Source of the DNA: Gemella haemolysans
Lineage (GTDB): Bacteria > Bacillota > Bacilli > Staphylococcales > Gemellaceae
DNA length: 33,773 bases
Reading direction: 5' to 3'
Assembly: GCF_028308085.1 (NCBI RefSeq)
Contig: NZ_JAQMFS010000107.1
Coordinates: 1-33,773 of the forward strand
Shown here one piece after another: positions 16,068 to 24,027 of this stretch; within the stretch, counting starts at the first letter, position 1; every line of letters begins with the position of its first letter. A program made the position numbers and the translations under genes. The notes beneath the pieces are model-generated. The model was not told where the DNA came from. It saw nothing but the letters and a program-made list of their open reading frames with translations, and ran no database searches.

Positions 16068-17825
16068 ATGATTTTAGAAAATATTTCAGGACCCCAGGAT
16101 CTTAAAAAATTAACAATAGAAGAATTACATACTCTTGCTGATGAAACAAGAACGGTATTATTAGAAAAAATTAGTTCTCACGGAGGTCACAGTGGACCAA
16201 ATTTAGGAATGGTAGAGATGACAGTTGCCTTACATCATGTATTTGATTCACCTGTGGATAAGATAATTTTTGATGTATCGCATCAAACTTATATTCATAA
16301 AATGCTAACAGGACGCCAAAAAGCATTTATAGATCCTAAACATTATGATGATGTTTCTGGATATACGAACCCAAAAGAAAGTGAGCATGATCTTTTTACT
16401 ATTGGACATACCTCAACCTCATTATCGTTAGCAAGTGGGATTTTACATGCTAGAGATTTAAAGAATGAAAAAAGCAATGTTGTAGCGATTATTGGAGATG
16501 GCGCGCTATCTGGTGGAATGGCTTATGAAGGATTGAATACAATAGCTACACTTGGAACTAATGCAATAATTATTATAAATGATAATGATCAGTCGATTGC
16601 TAAAAATCCTAAAGGTGGTATATATACTGCATTAGAAAGTTTACGTGAAACTAAGGGGCAGGCGACAAACAATATTTTTAAAGCCTTAGGATATGACTAT
16701 CATTATTTAGAAAATGGTAATAACTTAGAGGAGCTAATTTCACTGTTTAAAGAAGTAAAAGATATAGATCATCCAGTAGTATTACATATTTATACAGAAA
16801 AAGGGAAAGGTTTTGAACCTGCAGAACGAAATCATGAAAAATTCCATGCAGGAGGGCCGTTTAGCTTAGAGACAGGGGAGTATATTAAAAAAGGTGCTGT
16901 TATTTCAACGTATAATGGGATTACTTCTGAGTATTTAACTAAGAAATTAAAAGAAGATCCACTAGCTGTCGTTATCAATGCAGGGACGCCAGGGATAGTA
17001 TTTAATAGAAAGTTAAGAGAGGAATTGGGTAGTCAATTTATAGATGTCGGTATTGCTGAAGAACAAGCGGTAACGATGACAACGGGACTAGCGAAAAATG
17101 GAGCAAAAGCAGTGTGGGCTGTATTATCAACATTTTTACAGAGAACATATGACCAACTTTCTCATGATATGGCATTAAACAATCAAGCAGGGGTAGTATT
17201 AGTATACAGTGCTTCTATAAATTCAATGAATGATGAAAGTCACTTGGGATTTTTTGATATTCCATTTATATCGCACATACCAAACTTCGTATACTTAGCT
17301 CCTGTTAATAAAGAAGAGCACTTAGCGATGTTAGAATGGGCAATTAACCAAAATGAACATCCAGTTGCTATACGTGTTCCTGTGGGGAGTGTTGTAGAAA
17401 CTGGGAAAGAAGATAAAACAGATTATTCTATTTTAAATAAAAATAAAGTAGAAAAATTTGGAGAACAGGTTGCAATATTTGGAGCAGGTAATTTTTATAA
17501 CTTAGCAGAGGAAGTTTCTGAACAATTGAAATTAGAACATAATATAGAGGCAACATTAGTAAATCCAAGATTTTTAACTGGTTTGGATAAAGAATTACTA
17601 AACTCTTTAAAAGAAAATCATAAATTGGTTGTAACGGTTGAAGATGGTATAGTAGAAGGTGGATACGGTCAAACTGTAGCAAGTTATTTAGGGAATACAG
17701 AATTGAAAGTGCAAAACTACGGAATAAGTAAAAAATTCTATGATAGATATAATGTAGAAGAATTAATGAAAGAAAATGGCTTAACTATAGAAAATATAGT
17801 TAAAAATATTATAGAGAGTTTGTAA
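16068..17825 (+). CDS. Short DXS-like thiamine-diphosphate enzyme (annotated-type 1-deoxy-D-xylulose-5-phosphate synthase)
   Basis: 585 residues with transketolase-fold domains in the DXS order: ThDP-binding GDG (143-145) and NDN (171-173), GHSTS-type loop GHTSTSLS, pyrimidine domain with IAEEQAVT (catalytic Glu near 331) and STFLQRTYDQ, and a C-terminal domain from about 460. It is clearly closest to DXS. However, it is some 35 residues shorter than typical DXS, the loop after NDN is missing, and the DXS signature DRAGxVGxDGxTHxG reads YSASINSMNDESHLG (380-394), with the conserved Arg gone. The PRG segment reads PVG (438-440), losing a second Arg. In DXS these arginines bind substrate phosphate. 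The ThDP site looks competent, but the product may not be DXP. RBS AGGAGG precedes ATG 16068; it is a single-gene transcript with its own terminator. Confidence 0.8.
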   Translation: MILENISGPQDLKKLTIEELHTLADETRTVLLEKISSHGGHSGPNLGMVEMTVALHHVFDSPVDKIIFDVSHQTYIHKMLTGRQKAFIDPKHYDDVSGYTNPKESEHDLFTIGHTSTSLSLASGILHARDLKNEKSNVVAIIGDGALSGGMAYEGLNTIATLGTNAIIIINDNDQSIAKNPKGGIYTALESLRETKGQATNNIFKALGYDYHYLENGNNLEELISLFKEVKDIDHPVVLHIYTEKGKGFEPAERNHEKFHAGGPFSLETGEYIKKGAVISTYNGITSEYLTKKLKEDPLAVVINAGTPGIVFNRKLREELGSQFIDVGIAEEQAVTMTTGLAKNGAKAVWAVLSTFLQRTYDQLSHDMALNNQAGVVLVYSASINSMNDESHLGFFDIPFISHIPNFVYLAPVNKEEHLAMLEWAINQNEHPVAIRVPVGSVVETGKEDKTDYSILNKNKVEKFGEQVAIFGAGNFYNLAEEVSEQLKLEHNIEATLVNPRFLTGLDKELLNSLKENHKLVVTVEDGIVEGGYGQTVASYLGNTELKVQNYGISKKFYDRYNVEELMKENGLTIENIVKNIIESL

Positions 17826-17834
17826 TGAAAGGAG

Positions 17835-17862
17835 CATCCCTAGATTTTAGGGATGTTTTTTT
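17835..17862 (+). terminator. Terminator after the DXS-like gene
   Basis: CATCCCTA (17835-17842) pairs perfectly with TAGGGATG (17848-17855), followed by seven T. It begins ten bases after the stop. Confidence 0.9.
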
Positions 17863-17880
17863 GATAATTAAACTTTGAAA

Positions 17881-17935
17881 AGTGGCTCGACAAAATCGAT
17901 TTCTTCGAAATCATGATTTTTGAGTTAGTCCCTAT
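17881..17935. repeat. Dispersed intergenic palindrome, copy C
   Basis: Nearly the same as copy A: AGTGGCTCGACAAAATCGAT... to ...GAGTTAGTCCCTAT, with the inner hairpin GATTTC-TTC-GAAATC. It sits between the DXS-like terminator and the sorbitol operon. Confidence 0.85.
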
Positions 17936-17946
17936 TTTCTAGAGGA

Positions 17947-17960
17947 TTAAAGCGTTTTTC
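17947..17960. promoter_or_regulatory. Possible cre site (CcpA) before the sorbitol operon
   Basis: TTAAAGCGTTTTTC matches 11 of 14 positions of the Bacillus-type cre TGAAAGCGTTTTCA, including the central AAAGCG. It lies 72 bases before the regulator start, where catabolite repression of a sugar operon would be expected. A TATAAT at 18006-18011 downstream is a possible -10, with no good -35. Confidence 0.4.
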
Positions 17961-18031
17961 TTTTTTAAAGAAAATAACTGTATTAATTATTTTAAATGAT
18001 ATTAGTATAATAAAAATAGGTGGTGAAGCAA

Positions 18032-19942
18032 ATGGAGATTTTTAATTATGATAATAGAAGTTTGAGGTTACTGAACATCTTAGAGTCTAGTTTTTCAGTT
18101 CAAGATCAATATATATTGGATGTATTGAAGGTAAGTTCAAAAACTATTAGTAATGAGATAAAATCTTTAAATGAATTATTTGAAGATTGTGCATATATAG
18201 AGAATAAAAATTCAAACTATAATCTTTATATTACAAAGTTAGAAGAATATTTGAAAAGAAAAAGGTCTATTTATGAAGCAAATATAAATTTTGATTCTAG
18301 TAAAGTAAGGTTAGTCTATATTTTCAAAAGATTAGTTTCGTCTAGTGAGAGTACTTTGATAGATGACTTAGCTTTTGAAATGATAGTTAGTAGAACTACT
18401 TTAAATACAGATCTGAAAAAACTGAATGAAATAATAAACAGCTATAATCTTGTTATAAAGGGAAAACCAAACATAGGTATAAAAGTAGTTGGATTAGAAA
18501 AAGATATTCGAATTTTTATTTTGGAAAATATCTATAACTATGTATATAAAGAGGATATTTTCGATAAAGAAGATAATACGTTTTTTGATAAAGTATTTGA
18601 ACAATACAAAATAGATAAGCAGGCAAAAGGAGAATTTTTCCGATATCTAACATTATCGTTAGATAGATTCGCTAATGGATTTTATCTAGAATTTGGTGAA
18701 AATCAGTACAAAGAATTATTAAGTAATTATGCACAACCTTTTATTAAAGAGATAAGTGATTACATAAAAACTAAATATAATATAAGCTTATCTGTTGATG
18801 AAATAAAATTTCTGGCAATTTGCTTTGCTACAATGAGAGTTCCTACAAAAATAAATAAAATAAGAGAAAAACTAAAATATACAGATGAGTACAAGAAACT
18901 TGTTCAAGAAATTCTAGAAGTAGTTGTTTATGAGTATGGACTTGAATTTGATACATCAGATATTATTGAAGAATTTATTTATCATATATACTTTTTAATG
19001 GAAAGATTGAGGTATGGAGTTAGATATAGCAATAATATGAAAGAAAAGATTAAAGAACAGTATCCTGTATCATATAAAATCGCTAAAACTGCTAGCAGAG
19101 TAATTAATAAAAAGTACGGTTATTCAGTTTCAGAGGATGAAATTAGTTATCTAGCAGTTTATTTTGAAACTTTATTGAATAAAATAAAACTTCAAACAGA
19201 AAATCTAAATATATTATTGATAACTAATTCTGGTCCCGCATATAACAAACTTATGATAAATGAGATAGAAAGTTTAATAGTAAACTCACAAGTATCGGCA
19301 TACACCACTTTTGAAAAGGTTGATTATAGTAAGTATAATATTATAATTTCTACTGAAAATATAAAGTTTGATACAGAAACACCAGTTATTTATCAAAATG
19401 AAATTTTAGATAAAACATACTTGAAAAAAGAAATTAATTTTTTACAATATATAAATAAAATGAATTCTCCTAGTATTCGTGGAATGGAATCGGTTCTACT
19501 TAGTTCTATGAGAGAAAATACATTTTTCAAGTGTGATAATGGGAAAACATACTCTGAAAACATTGCTATTATGATAGCTGATTTGATAAATCAAGAATTA
19601 GTTGATAAAAGTTTTTTAGAAAGAATCAGAGAAAGAGAAAAAAAATCGTCTATGATTTTTGAGGAAAATGTAGCATTTCCACATACGATAAATAAACTGG
19701 GAGATGATTTAATAATTGCTCTAGGGGTAAGTGAAAATGGATTTAAAGATAATAAAGACTTGAAATTGATTTTTATGGCGTGTGTACCTGAAGGAGAAAA
19801 CAATGGGTTGATTTTAGCTAAAACCTATGATGAATTAATCTCTATTATTAAGAACGAAAAATTAATTACAGACATATCTAAAATAGATAATTATGACTTA
19901 TTAGTAAATTACTTTATAAAAAATACTAATTTATATAGATAG
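18032..19942 (+). CDS. gutR: PRD-containing transcriptional regulator with EIIA domain (sorbitol operon, GutR/MtlR type)
   Basis: 636 residues: two winged-helix regions (about 10-55 and 88-150), two PRD domains (about 165-275 and 285-390), a degenerate EIIB-like domain (about 395-470) with no active Cys, and a C-terminal mannitol/fructose-type EIIA with the phosphorylatable His551 in AFPHTI. This is the layout of MtlR/LicR/ManR-type DNA-binding activators controlled by PTS phosphorylation. I use ATG 18032 rather than the GTG at 18020, because AGGTGGTGA ends five bases before the ATG and would otherwise lie inside the gene. By pattern, three of four expected PRD histidines are replaced (Ser209, Cys264, Tyr377) and only His318 remains. 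It is first in the sorbitol operon, 15 bases before gutM. Confidence 0.88.
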   Translation: MEIFNYDNRSLRLLNILESSFSVQDQYILDVLKVSSKTISNEIKSLNELFEDCAYIENKNSNYNLYITKLEEYLKRKRSIYEANINFDSSKVRLVYIFKRLVSSSESTLIDDLAFEMIVSRTTLNTDLKKLNEIINSYNLVIKGKPNIGIKVVGLEKDIRIFILENIYNYVYKEDIFDKEDNTFFDKVFEQYKIDKQAKGEFFRYLTLSLDRFANGFYLEFGENQYKELLSNYAQPFIKEISDYIKTKYNISLSVDEIKFLAICFATMRVPTKINKIREKLKYTDEYKKLVQEILEVVVYEYGLEFDTSDIIEEFIYHIYFLMERLRYGVRYSNNMKEKIKEQYPVSYKIAKTASRVINKKYGYSVSEDEISYLAVYFETLLNKIKLQTENLNILLITNSGPAYNKLMINEIESLIVNSQVSAYTTFEKVDYSKYNIIISTENIKFDTETPVIYQNEILDKTYLKKEINFLQYINKMNSPSIRGMESVLLSSMRENTFFKCDNGKTYSENIAIMIADLINQELVDKSFLERIREREKKSSMIFEENVAFPHTINKLGDDLIIALGVSENGFKDNKDLKLIFMACVPEGENNGLILAKTYDELISIIKNEKLITDISKIDNYDLLVNYFIKNTNLYR

Positions 19943-19957
19943 CAATTAGGAGGACAT

Positions 19958-20398
19958 ATGAATTTAATAGTTTTAGGAATACTCTTTATTTTGGCGTTTA
20001 TTTTACAGTATGCTCTAACTTATGTTCAGTTAAATAGTTTCAAACGAAGCTATAGTAAACTTAGACGAATAGGTAGAGTAGTAATAGGAAGAAAAAAAGG
20101 TGCTGCACGTGCGGGAGCAATTGTTATGCTAGCTATAGACGATAATGATAAGGTTATCACTGGAGAAGCTATGCAAGGAGTAACAGTACTTGCTAGATTT
20201 AAAAAATTTGAATATTTCAATGGTCTTAAAGTAGGGACTATAAATAGAGAAGATTGTAAAGCGATAAAACTATCAGCATCTCTAACTAGTGCAGTGCTTG
20301 ACGGAGTTGTTAATTATAAAACAATTTCTGCTGGTGGACAGGTTGAAATGGAGCCAAGTCCATTTGGGAAATTAGCAAAAAAATTAAAATTAAATTAA
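19958..20398 (+). CDS. gutM: GutM, glucitol operon activator protein
   Basis: A 146-residue protein with an N-terminal membrane helix (about 1-22), then a conserved soluble region with RRIGRVVIGRKKGAARAG and ITGEAMQGVTVLARFKKF, matching the GutM/SrlM family in length and motif order. In E. coli and streptococci GutM is needed for full expression of the sorbitol operon; its mechanism is poorly understood, and the membrane helix suggests it senses or links to the transporter. The RBS AGGAGG is five bases before ATG 19958. It sits between the regulator and EIIC, the usual streptococcal order. Confidence 0.9.
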   Translation: MNLIVLGILFILAFILQYALTYVQLNSFKRSYSKLRRIGRVVIGRKKGAARAGAIVMLAIDDNDKVITGEAMQGVTVLARFKKFEYFNGLKVGTINREDCKAIKLSASLTSAVLDGVVNYKTISAGGQVEMEPSPFGKLAKKLKLN

Positions 20399-20417
20399 AT
20401 ATTATAAGGAGGACAAT

Positions 20418-20963
20418 ATGGATTATATTGTTAAATTAGCATCAGGCTTTACAGGTTTATTTGACGAAGGTGCAAAAGTATTCGTAAGTTGGGTTGGAGG
20501 AATCGTACCTAAAGTACTGTTACTTCTTGTATTTATGAATGCATTAGTTGCTTTTATTGGACCACACAGAGTAGAAAAATTTGCTAAAGTGTGTTCTAAA
20601 AATGTAATTTTAGCTTACGGAATTTTACCATTCGTTTCTGCATTTATGTTAGCAAACCCTATGGCATTATCAATGGGTAAATTTTTACCAGAACGTATGA
20701 AACCTAGTTATTATGCATCTGCATCATATCACTGTCATACAAACAGTGGGATATTTCCACACATTAACGTTGGTGAAATTTTCATCTACTTAGGTATTGC
20801 AAATGGAATTACTCAATTAGGATTAGACGTTACACCATTAGCAATTAGATACCTTCTTGTAGGGTTAGTAATGAACTTCTTTGCTGGATGGGTTACAGAT
20901 TTCACAACAAAAATAGTTATGAAACAACAAAAAATTGAATTAAGTAATGAATTAAAAGCGTAG
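20418..20963 (+). CDS. srlA: PTS glucitol/sorbitol-specific EIIC component
   Basis: A 181-residue integral membrane protein beginning [22 protein letters not shown], with about four membrane segments. It carries the SrlA family motifs [24 protein letters not shown] and [15 protein letters not shown]. It forms the sorbitol channel together with the C-terminal membrane part of SrlE. RBS AAGGAGG precedes ATG 20418, and the gap to srlE is 17 bases. Length is normal for the family and no defect is seen. Confidence 0.94.
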   Translation: MDYIVKLASGFTGLFDEGAKVFVSWVGGIVPKVLLLLVFMNALVAFIGPHRVEKFAKVCSKNVILAYGILPFVSAFMLANPMALSMGKFLPERMKPSYYASASYHCHTNSGIFPHINVGEIFIYLGIANGITQLGLDVTPLAIRYLLVGLVMNFFAGWVTDFTTKIVMKQQKIELSNELKA

Positions 20964-20980
20964 GATTAGGAGAAATAATT

Positions 20981-21982
20981 ATGACATACGGAACAATTAA
21001 AATAGAAAAAGGTAGTGGTGGTTTCGGTGGACCTTTAGTAGTAACTCCAAAACCAGGAAAAGATAAAATTTTATATATCACAGGTGGTGGAGCTGAACCT
21101 GAAATCGTAGAAAAAATCGTAAAATTAACAGGTGCTACTGCGGTTAATGGATTTAAAACATCAGTACCAGACGAAGAAATTTTCTTAGCAATTATTGACT
21201 GTGGTGGAACATTACGTTGTGGTATTTATCCACAAAAAAGAATTCCAACAGTTAACATTATGCCTGTTGGACCAAGTGGACCACTTGCTAAATTTATTAA
21301 AGAAGATATTTATGTTTCAGCTGTAGGATTAGATCAAATCTCTTCAGCTGAAGGTAGCGAAGAAGTAGTAGTTGAGAAAACTCAAGAAGAACCAAAACGT
21401 GAATTTAAATATAGTGCAGATAAAAAAGTTTCACAAAGTTTAGCAGAAAATGCTAAATCATCTGTTATTCAAAAAATCGGTATGGGTGCTGGTAAAGTAG
21501 TTCATACATTATACCAAGCTGCAAGAGATGCAGTTCAATCAATGATTACAACAATTTTACCATTCATGGCATTTGTTGCGATGTTAATAGGGGTTATCCA
21601 AGGATCTGGATTTGGTAACTGGTTTGCTAAATTATTAACTCCTCTAGCAGGAAATATTTTTGGATTAGTAGCTTTAGGATTTGTATGTTCTATCCCATTA
21701 TTATCTGCGTTACTTGGTCCTGGTGCAGTAATTGCACAAATTATCGGTACATTAATTGGGGTTGAAATCGGAAAAGGAACTATTCCTCCACAATTAGCAT
21801 TACCTGCATTATTCGCAATCAACACACAATGTGCTTGTGACTTTATCCCAGTTGGTTTAGGTCTTGCAGAAGCTGAACCAGAAACAGTAGAAGTGGGGGT
21901 AGTGTCAGTACTTTACTCAAGATTTATTATTGGGGTACCAAGGGTTATCGTAGCTTGGTTAGCAAGCTTTGGAATGTACTAA
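20981..21982 (+). CDS. srlE: PTS glucitol/sorbitol-specific EIIBC component
   Basis: 333 residues: an N-terminal EIIB domain (about 1-120) with the family signature [15 protein letters not shown], where one of Cys74 or Cys80 is the phosphocysteine that receives phosphate from EIIA; a linker with charged residues (about 125-165); and a C-terminal EIIC2 membrane part (about 180-333) with [15 protein letters not shown] and [14 protein letters not shown]. Together with SrlA it takes up and phosphorylates sorbitol to sorbitol-6-phosphate. RBS TTAGGAG precedes ATG 20981. Confidence 0.95.
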   Translation: MTYGTIKIEKGSGGFGGPLVVTPKPGKDKILYITGGGAEPEIVEKIVKLTGATAVNGFKTSVPDEEIFLAIIDCGGTLRCGIYPQKRIPTVNIMPVGPSGPLAKFIKEDIYVSAVGLDQISSAEGSEEVVVEKTQEEPKREFKYSADKKVSQSLAENAKSSVIQKIGMGAGKVVHTLYQAARDAVQSMITTILPFMAFVAMLIGVIQGSGFGNWFAKLLTPLAGNIFGLVALGFVCSIPLLSALLGPGAVIAQIIGTLIGVEIGKGTIPPQLALPALFAINTQCACDFIPVGLGLAEAEPETVEVGVVSVLYSRFIIGVPRVIVAWLASFGMY

Positions 21983-21996
21983 TTATATATATTTAA

Positions 21997-22019
21997 TAGG
22001 AAGCGGTTATCGCTTCCTA
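21997..22019 (+). other. Intercistronic hairpin between srlE and srlB
   Basis: A perfect 9-bp stem (TAGGAAGCG at 21997-22005, CGCTTCCTA at 22011-22019) with a 5-base loop. It has no T run after it, so it is more likely an mRNA processing or stability element, or an attenuator reducing srlB-srlD expression, than a full terminator. Confidence 0.7.
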
Positions 22020-22073
22020 CATAAACGACAAAGTCGACCGTAAAAAATGAAATAAAAGATTAATAAAGGAAGA

Positions 22074-22436
22074 ATGAGTATGATAATTTATGAAAATACA
22101 GTAAAAAGTAAAGGTAGTCTTGTAGGTGAATTTGGGGATGGTATGTTTATCCTTTTTGGAGATAATGCACCCGATATGTTAAAAGATTATTGCTATGGAG
22201 TTGATGTAGTACCTACTAATGAAACTATAGAAGTTGGTCAAACGTTAATGGTAGATGAAGAAGAATTTGAAATTCTTGGTGTTGGTGATGTAGCAGAGAA
22301 AAATTTAGTAGATTTAGGGCACTTAACAGTTCATTTTTCAGGAGATTTAGATAGTTTGCTTCCTGGTGCAATTGTGGTAGAAAACAAAAGTTGTCCTAAG
22401 ATTGATATAAATACAAAAATTACAATAAAAAAATAA
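22074..22436 (+). CDS. srlB: PTS glucitol/sorbitol-specific EIIA component
   Basis: A 120-residue protein matching the EIIA-Gut family in length and pattern: IIYENTVKSKG at the start, FGDNAPDMLKDYC, and LGVGDVAEKNLVDLGHLTVHFSG. It relays phosphate from HPr to the EIIB domain of SrlE. As I recall the E. coli enzyme, the phosphohistidine lies three residues after the Cys aligned with Cys40; here that place is Val43, and the only histidines are His83 and His87. The start could be ATG 22074 or ATG 22080; AAAGGA ends three and nine bases before them, so the second has better spacing, while the first gives the better length match. Confidence 0.88.
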   Translation: MSMIIYENTVKSKGSLVGEFGDGMFILFGDNAPDMLKDYCYGVDVVPTNETIEVGQTLMVDEEEFEILGVGDVAEKNLVDLGHLTVHFSGDLDSLLPGAIVVENKSCPKIDINTKITIKK

Positions 22437-22453
22437 TGTAAGGAGAAAAAATC

Positions 22454-23251
22454 ATGAGTTGGTTAAATTTAGAAGGAAAAACAGTAGTAGTAACAGGTGG
22501 AGCATCAGGAATTGGTGCGGCGGTAGTTGATGAGTTCTTAAATCAAGGATGTAATGTTGTAGTAAGTGACCTTACAGAAAAAGAATCTGATAACGATAAA
22601 TTGCTATATGTAAAATGTGATGTTACTAATAGAAGTAATGTTAAAGAAGTTGTGGCTAAAACTGTAGAAAAATTTGGAACAATTGATATTCTCGTAAATA
22701 ATGCAGGAATTAATATTCCTCGTTTATTAGTGGATAAAAATGCCCCTGAAGGAAAATATGAGTTTAGTGATGAAGTATATGATAAGATTATGGATATTAA
22801 TGTAAAAGGTTTATTCATTTTCTCTCAAGAAGTTGGGCGTATACTAGTTGCTAAAGGTAGTGGTGTAATAGTAAATATGTCTTCAGAATCTGGATTAGAA
22901 GGATCAGAAGGACAAAGTATTTATGCAGCAAGTAAAAATGCTGTAAACTCACTTACACGTTCTTGGGCAAAAGAACTAGGTAAATTAGGAGTTAGAGTAG
23001 TAGGTGTAGCTCCTGGTATATTGGAAGCTACAGGACTTAGAACATTAGCTTACGAAGAAGCCTTAGCTTATACTCGTGGTGTAACAGTAGAACAAATTCG
23101 TGCGGGGTATACAAGTACAAAAACTACCCCACTAGGAAGAGATGGGAAATTATCAGAAGTTGCGGATTTAGTTGCATATATAGCAAGTGATAGAGCAAGT
23201 TATGTTCATGGTGTTACGTATAATGTAGCAGGTGGAAAAACAAGAGGTTAA
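22454..23251 (+). CDS. srlD: Sorbitol-6-phosphate 2-dehydrogenase (short-chain dehydrogenase)
   Basis: A 265-residue SDR enzyme: cofactor motif TGGASGIG (14-21), Asp39 at the end of the second strand (VVVSDL) indicating NAD preference, NNAG (82-85), catalytic Ser near 143-144, Tyr157 and Lys161 (YAASK). It oxidises sorbitol-6-phosphate to fructose-6-phosphate, which enters glycolysis. The N-terminus (MSWLNLEGKTVVVTGG) resembles the SorD/GutF branch more than E. coli SrlD. It is last in the sorbitol operon, 17 bases after srlB, and is followed by a strong terminator. Confidence 0.93.
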   Translation: MSWLNLEGKTVVVTGGASGIGAAVVDEFLNQGCNVVVSDLTEKESDNDKLLYVKCDVTNRSNVKEVVAKTVEKFGTIDILVNNAGINIPRLLVDKNAPEGKYEFSDEVYDKIMDINVKGLFIFSQEVGRILVAKGSGVIVNMSSESGLEGSEGQSIYAASKNAVNSLTRSWAKELGKLGVRVVGVAPGILEATGLRTLAYEEALAYTRGVTVEQIRAGYTSTKTTPLGRDGKLSEVADLVAYIASDRASYVHGVTYNVAGGKTRG

Positions 23252-23257
23252 TAGATG

Positions 23258-23284
23258 AAATAGGGGAGATTCCCCTATTTTTTG
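23258..23284 (+). terminator. Terminator of the sorbitol operon
   Basis: AAATAGGGGA (23258-23267), three bases, TCCCCTATTT (23271-23280), then more T. It is a perfect 10-bp stem six bases after the srlD stop. Confidence 0.93.
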
Positions 23285-23288
23285 TAGT

Positions 23289-23317
23289 TTGTGATTTTTT
23301 ATTATTTCTATTATAAT
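23289..23317 (+). promoter_or_regulatory. Promoter for the HAD-talC unit
   Basis: TTGTGA (23289-23294) and TATAAT (23312-23317) are spaced by 17 bases, between the sorbitol terminator and the next start codon. Confidence 0.65.
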
Positions 23318-23349
23318 GATTGTAAAGAACAAAAAGTGAGGTTGGTTAA

Positions 23350-24027
23350 ATGGATATAAAAGCTGTGTTATTTGATATGGATGGACTAATGGTTGATACG
23401 GAAAGCTTAGCAACTGAAGCATTTATTCATAGTGCCAAAAAGCAAGGATATGATATGACAAAAGAAGAAACACTTTTGGTATTGGGATTTACTACGAAAA
23501 GTATTTATGAGTTTTGGGAGAATTATTTCAAAAATTCTGATGTTAGTGGAAAACAACTAGTAGATGATCATTATAAATATATAGAAAATATTTTATTTAC
23601 TACAGGGCCAAGGAAAATGCCATATATCGAAGAGTTATTAAAATATTTGAAAGAAAGTAATTATAAAGTTGCCGTAGCTTCTTCATCAAATATGGATCAT
23701 ATAATTAACAATATGGAAAAAACAGAATTGAAGAAATATATAGATGAGTTTGCTAGTGGAGCTGAGGTTGAAAATGGTAAGCCAGCACCAGATGTATTCT
23801 TATTGGCTGCAGAACGTCTAGGAGTTAAACCAGAAAACTGTTTAGTTTTAGAAGATTCAAAATCTGGAGTAATAGCGGGGAGTTCTGCAGGAGCTAAAGT
23901 TATTATGGTTCCTGATATGTTTAGTCCAGATGAAGAGTGTAAAGGAAGAACTTATAGAATTGTTGGGAATCTAGGAGAGGTTATAAGTGTTTTAGAGGAG
24001 AAAAATAATGAAAATTTTAATAGATAG
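23350..24027 (+). CDS. HAD-family hydrolase, beta-phosphoglucomutase-like subgroup
   Basis: A 225-residue HAD phosphatase with nucleophile motif DMDG (Asp9, Asp11), a helical cap domain (about 15-85), motif II Ser in ASSSN, motif III Lys in NGKPAPD and motif IV EDSKSG. The cap and the sequence MDGLMVDTES place it with small sugar-phosphate phosphatases and phosphoglucomutases of the PgmB/YcjU type. The substrate cannot be read from sequence. Its last 20 bases overlap the start of the TalC-type gene, so the two are translationally coupled; a sugar-phosphate role near the sorbitol operon is plausible. The start ATG 23350 follows GAGG. Confidence 0.88.
   Translation: MDIKAVLFDMDGLMVDTESLATEAFIHSAKKQGYDMTKEETLLVLGFTTKSIYEFWENYFKNSDVSGKQLVDDHYKYIENILFTTGPRKMPYIEELLKYLKESNYKVAVASSSNMDHIINNMEKTELKKYIDEFASGAEVENGKPAPDVFLLAAERLGVKPENCLVLEDSKSGVIAGSSAGAKVIMVPDMFSPDEECKGRTYRIVGNLGEVISVLEEKNNENFNR

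Noticed and set aside
18020-18031. Upstream GTG start for the sorbitol regulator
   Set aside because: The only RBS (AGGTGGTGA) overlaps this GTG and is properly spaced for ATG 18032.
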